DNA from: Desulfobulbaceae bacterium
Lineage (GTDB): Bacteria; Desulfobacterota; Desulfobulbia; Desulfobulbales; Desulfobulbaceae
Assembly (NCBI GenBank): GCA_026990725.1
Contig: JALXCX010000248.1
Span: forward strand, 1-5,773
DNA: 5,773 nt
Reading direction: 5' to 3'
The notes beneath the pieces were generated by a model that worked only from the letters and a program-made list of their open reading frames with translations, did no database searches and was not told the DNA's origin. Below are positions 5,117 to 5,773 of this stretch, piece by piece (position 1 is the first letter of the stretch; each line of letters starts with the position of its first letter). The translations under genes and the position numbers were made by a program.

Positions 5117-5773
5117 ATGAAACTGATTAGAATTATTATTTTTTTATCCTTTGCTGTCCTGTTGTTTATAGGCGCGTGTTTGGCCGCGGGTAATGAAACT
5201 CCTGTGGAAAATGTAACAACGTTTGGTGATTCAATCACAGAAGGGTATGGCGCAACACCTTATTCAGTTTTTTTGCAGAGTCTGATTAATTCTACACAGG
5301 CTCATGCTCTGGTCATTAATCGTGGCCATGGCGGAGAAACCACGGTCGGAGGTGTAAACCGGATAGATGGCGTTTTGAAGGGGACCATGCCCAGGTACAT
5401 ACTTATCATGGAGGGTACCAATGATGTTGGGAGCGGTGTTTCTTCGGCTACCACCAAATTTAATCTTTCTGTTATGATCGATAAGAGCAAGGCCAATGGT
5501 TCAATTCCTATCCTGTCAACTATCCCTCCAAAAACTCCTGAAGGAGCGCATCTCAATATTCCCAATGAGTATAATCCTGGTATATTGAACCTGGGATCGG
5601 AAAAAGGCGTTCGTGTCGTCGATGCCTACGCCAATATGGTCGGTGACTGGGATCAACTTACCTGGGATGGTACGCATCCAAACTCGACTGGACAGCAGCG
5701 TTTGGCTCATTTGTTTTTCAGCGCACTGCCATATAGCGGGGCCTCTTCGCCGGGCGGCGGTGGAGGGGGAGGC
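5117..5773 (+). CDS. Exported SGNH/GDSL-family hydrolase, C-terminus cut by window edge
   Basis: The frame is open from ATG at 5117 to the right edge (219 codons, no stop). A signal peptide covers about residues 1-24. The cleavage site could be signal peptidase I (after CLA or CLAA) or, less likely, a lipobox-like IGAC at 18-21. All SGNH blocks are present. GDSIT at 37-41 holds the nucleophile Ser39. Gly72 or Gly73 in RGHGGET is block II, GTND at 100-103 holds Asn102, and DGTHPN at 184-189 holds Asp184 and His187. Such enzymes are esterases, thioesterases or carbohydrate O-deacetylases; the substrate cannot be read from sequence. The catalytic domain ends near residue 205, then SGASSP leads into seven glycines where the window stops. 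A poly-Gly linker of this kind often precedes a short C-terminal sorting or anchoring motif, but none is visible here. No strong Shine-Dalgarno sequence precedes the ATG; translational coupling to the upstream gene is possible. Confidence 0.9.
   Translation, partial: MKLIRIIIFLSFAVLLFIGACLAAGNETPVENVTTFGDSITEGYGATPYSVFLQSLINSTQAHALVINRGHGGETTVGGVNRIDGVLKGTMPRYILIMEGTNDVGSGVSSATTKFNLSVMIDKSKANGSIPILSTIPPKTPEGAHLNIPNEYNPGILNLGSEKGVRVVDAYANMVGDWDQLTWDGTHPNSTGQQRLAHLFFSALPYSGASSPGGGGGGG

Noticed and set aside
5302..5710. Minus-strand open frames of 87 and 64 codons
   Set aside because: Antisense to the SGNH hydrolase, whose catalytic blocks are unmistakable.

Overview
The window looks like a chromosomal accessory region of a Gram-negative bacterium with GC in the low-to-mid 40s percent (judged by eye). 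A Desulfobacterota (former Deltaproteobacteria) host is my best guess. It rests on the gene style (a DPM1-like GT2 beside an integral-membrane flippase-like gene, and an exported SGNH hydrolase ending in a poly-glycine tail). No marker gene proves it.

Left part (1-3021, all minus strand): a tightly packed set read from right to left. It contains a small exported protein (2662-3021), a multi-pass GT-C-like glycosyltransferase (1165-2619), a DPM1-like family 2 glycosyltransferase with two C-terminal membrane segments (163-1116), and the first 47 codons of a lysylphosphatidylglycerol-synthase-type transmembrane protein running off the left edge (1-141). Gaps are 42, 48 and 21 nt. The likely logic is that the GT2 loads a sugar onto a polyprenyl phosphate, the GT-C enzyme uses that lipid-linked sugar on the outer face of the inner membrane, and the flippase-like protein assists. 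This is inference from family and order.

Middle (3022-4312): a divergent intergenic region invaded by a TnpA-only IS200/IS605-family element of about 0.6 kb. The transposase is intact (HUH pair and catalytic tyrosine visible). End hairpins are visible, and an identical 12-bp sequence lies at both borders. A 13-nt inverted repeat pairs the tnpA start codon with its own 5' leader. Left of the element lie a two-tier stem-loop, an interrupted reading frame that ends inside that stem-loop, an AT-rich tract, and a good sigma70-type promoter whose -10 lies inside a 16-bp palindrome. Removing the element would bring that promoter within about 170 nt of the rightward genes.

Right part (4313-5773, plus strand): two adjacent exported proteins. 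The first is a propeller-like protein with a regular 50-51-residue repeat. The second is an SGNH/GDSL-type hydrolase with a complete catalytic set, cut by the window edge inside a run of seven glycines. They are 15 nt apart and probably co-transcribed.

I see no tRNA, rRNA, CRISPR array or recognised defence system. The most informative parts are the regulatory architecture of the insertion sequence and the promoter/operator it separates from the downstream gene pair.
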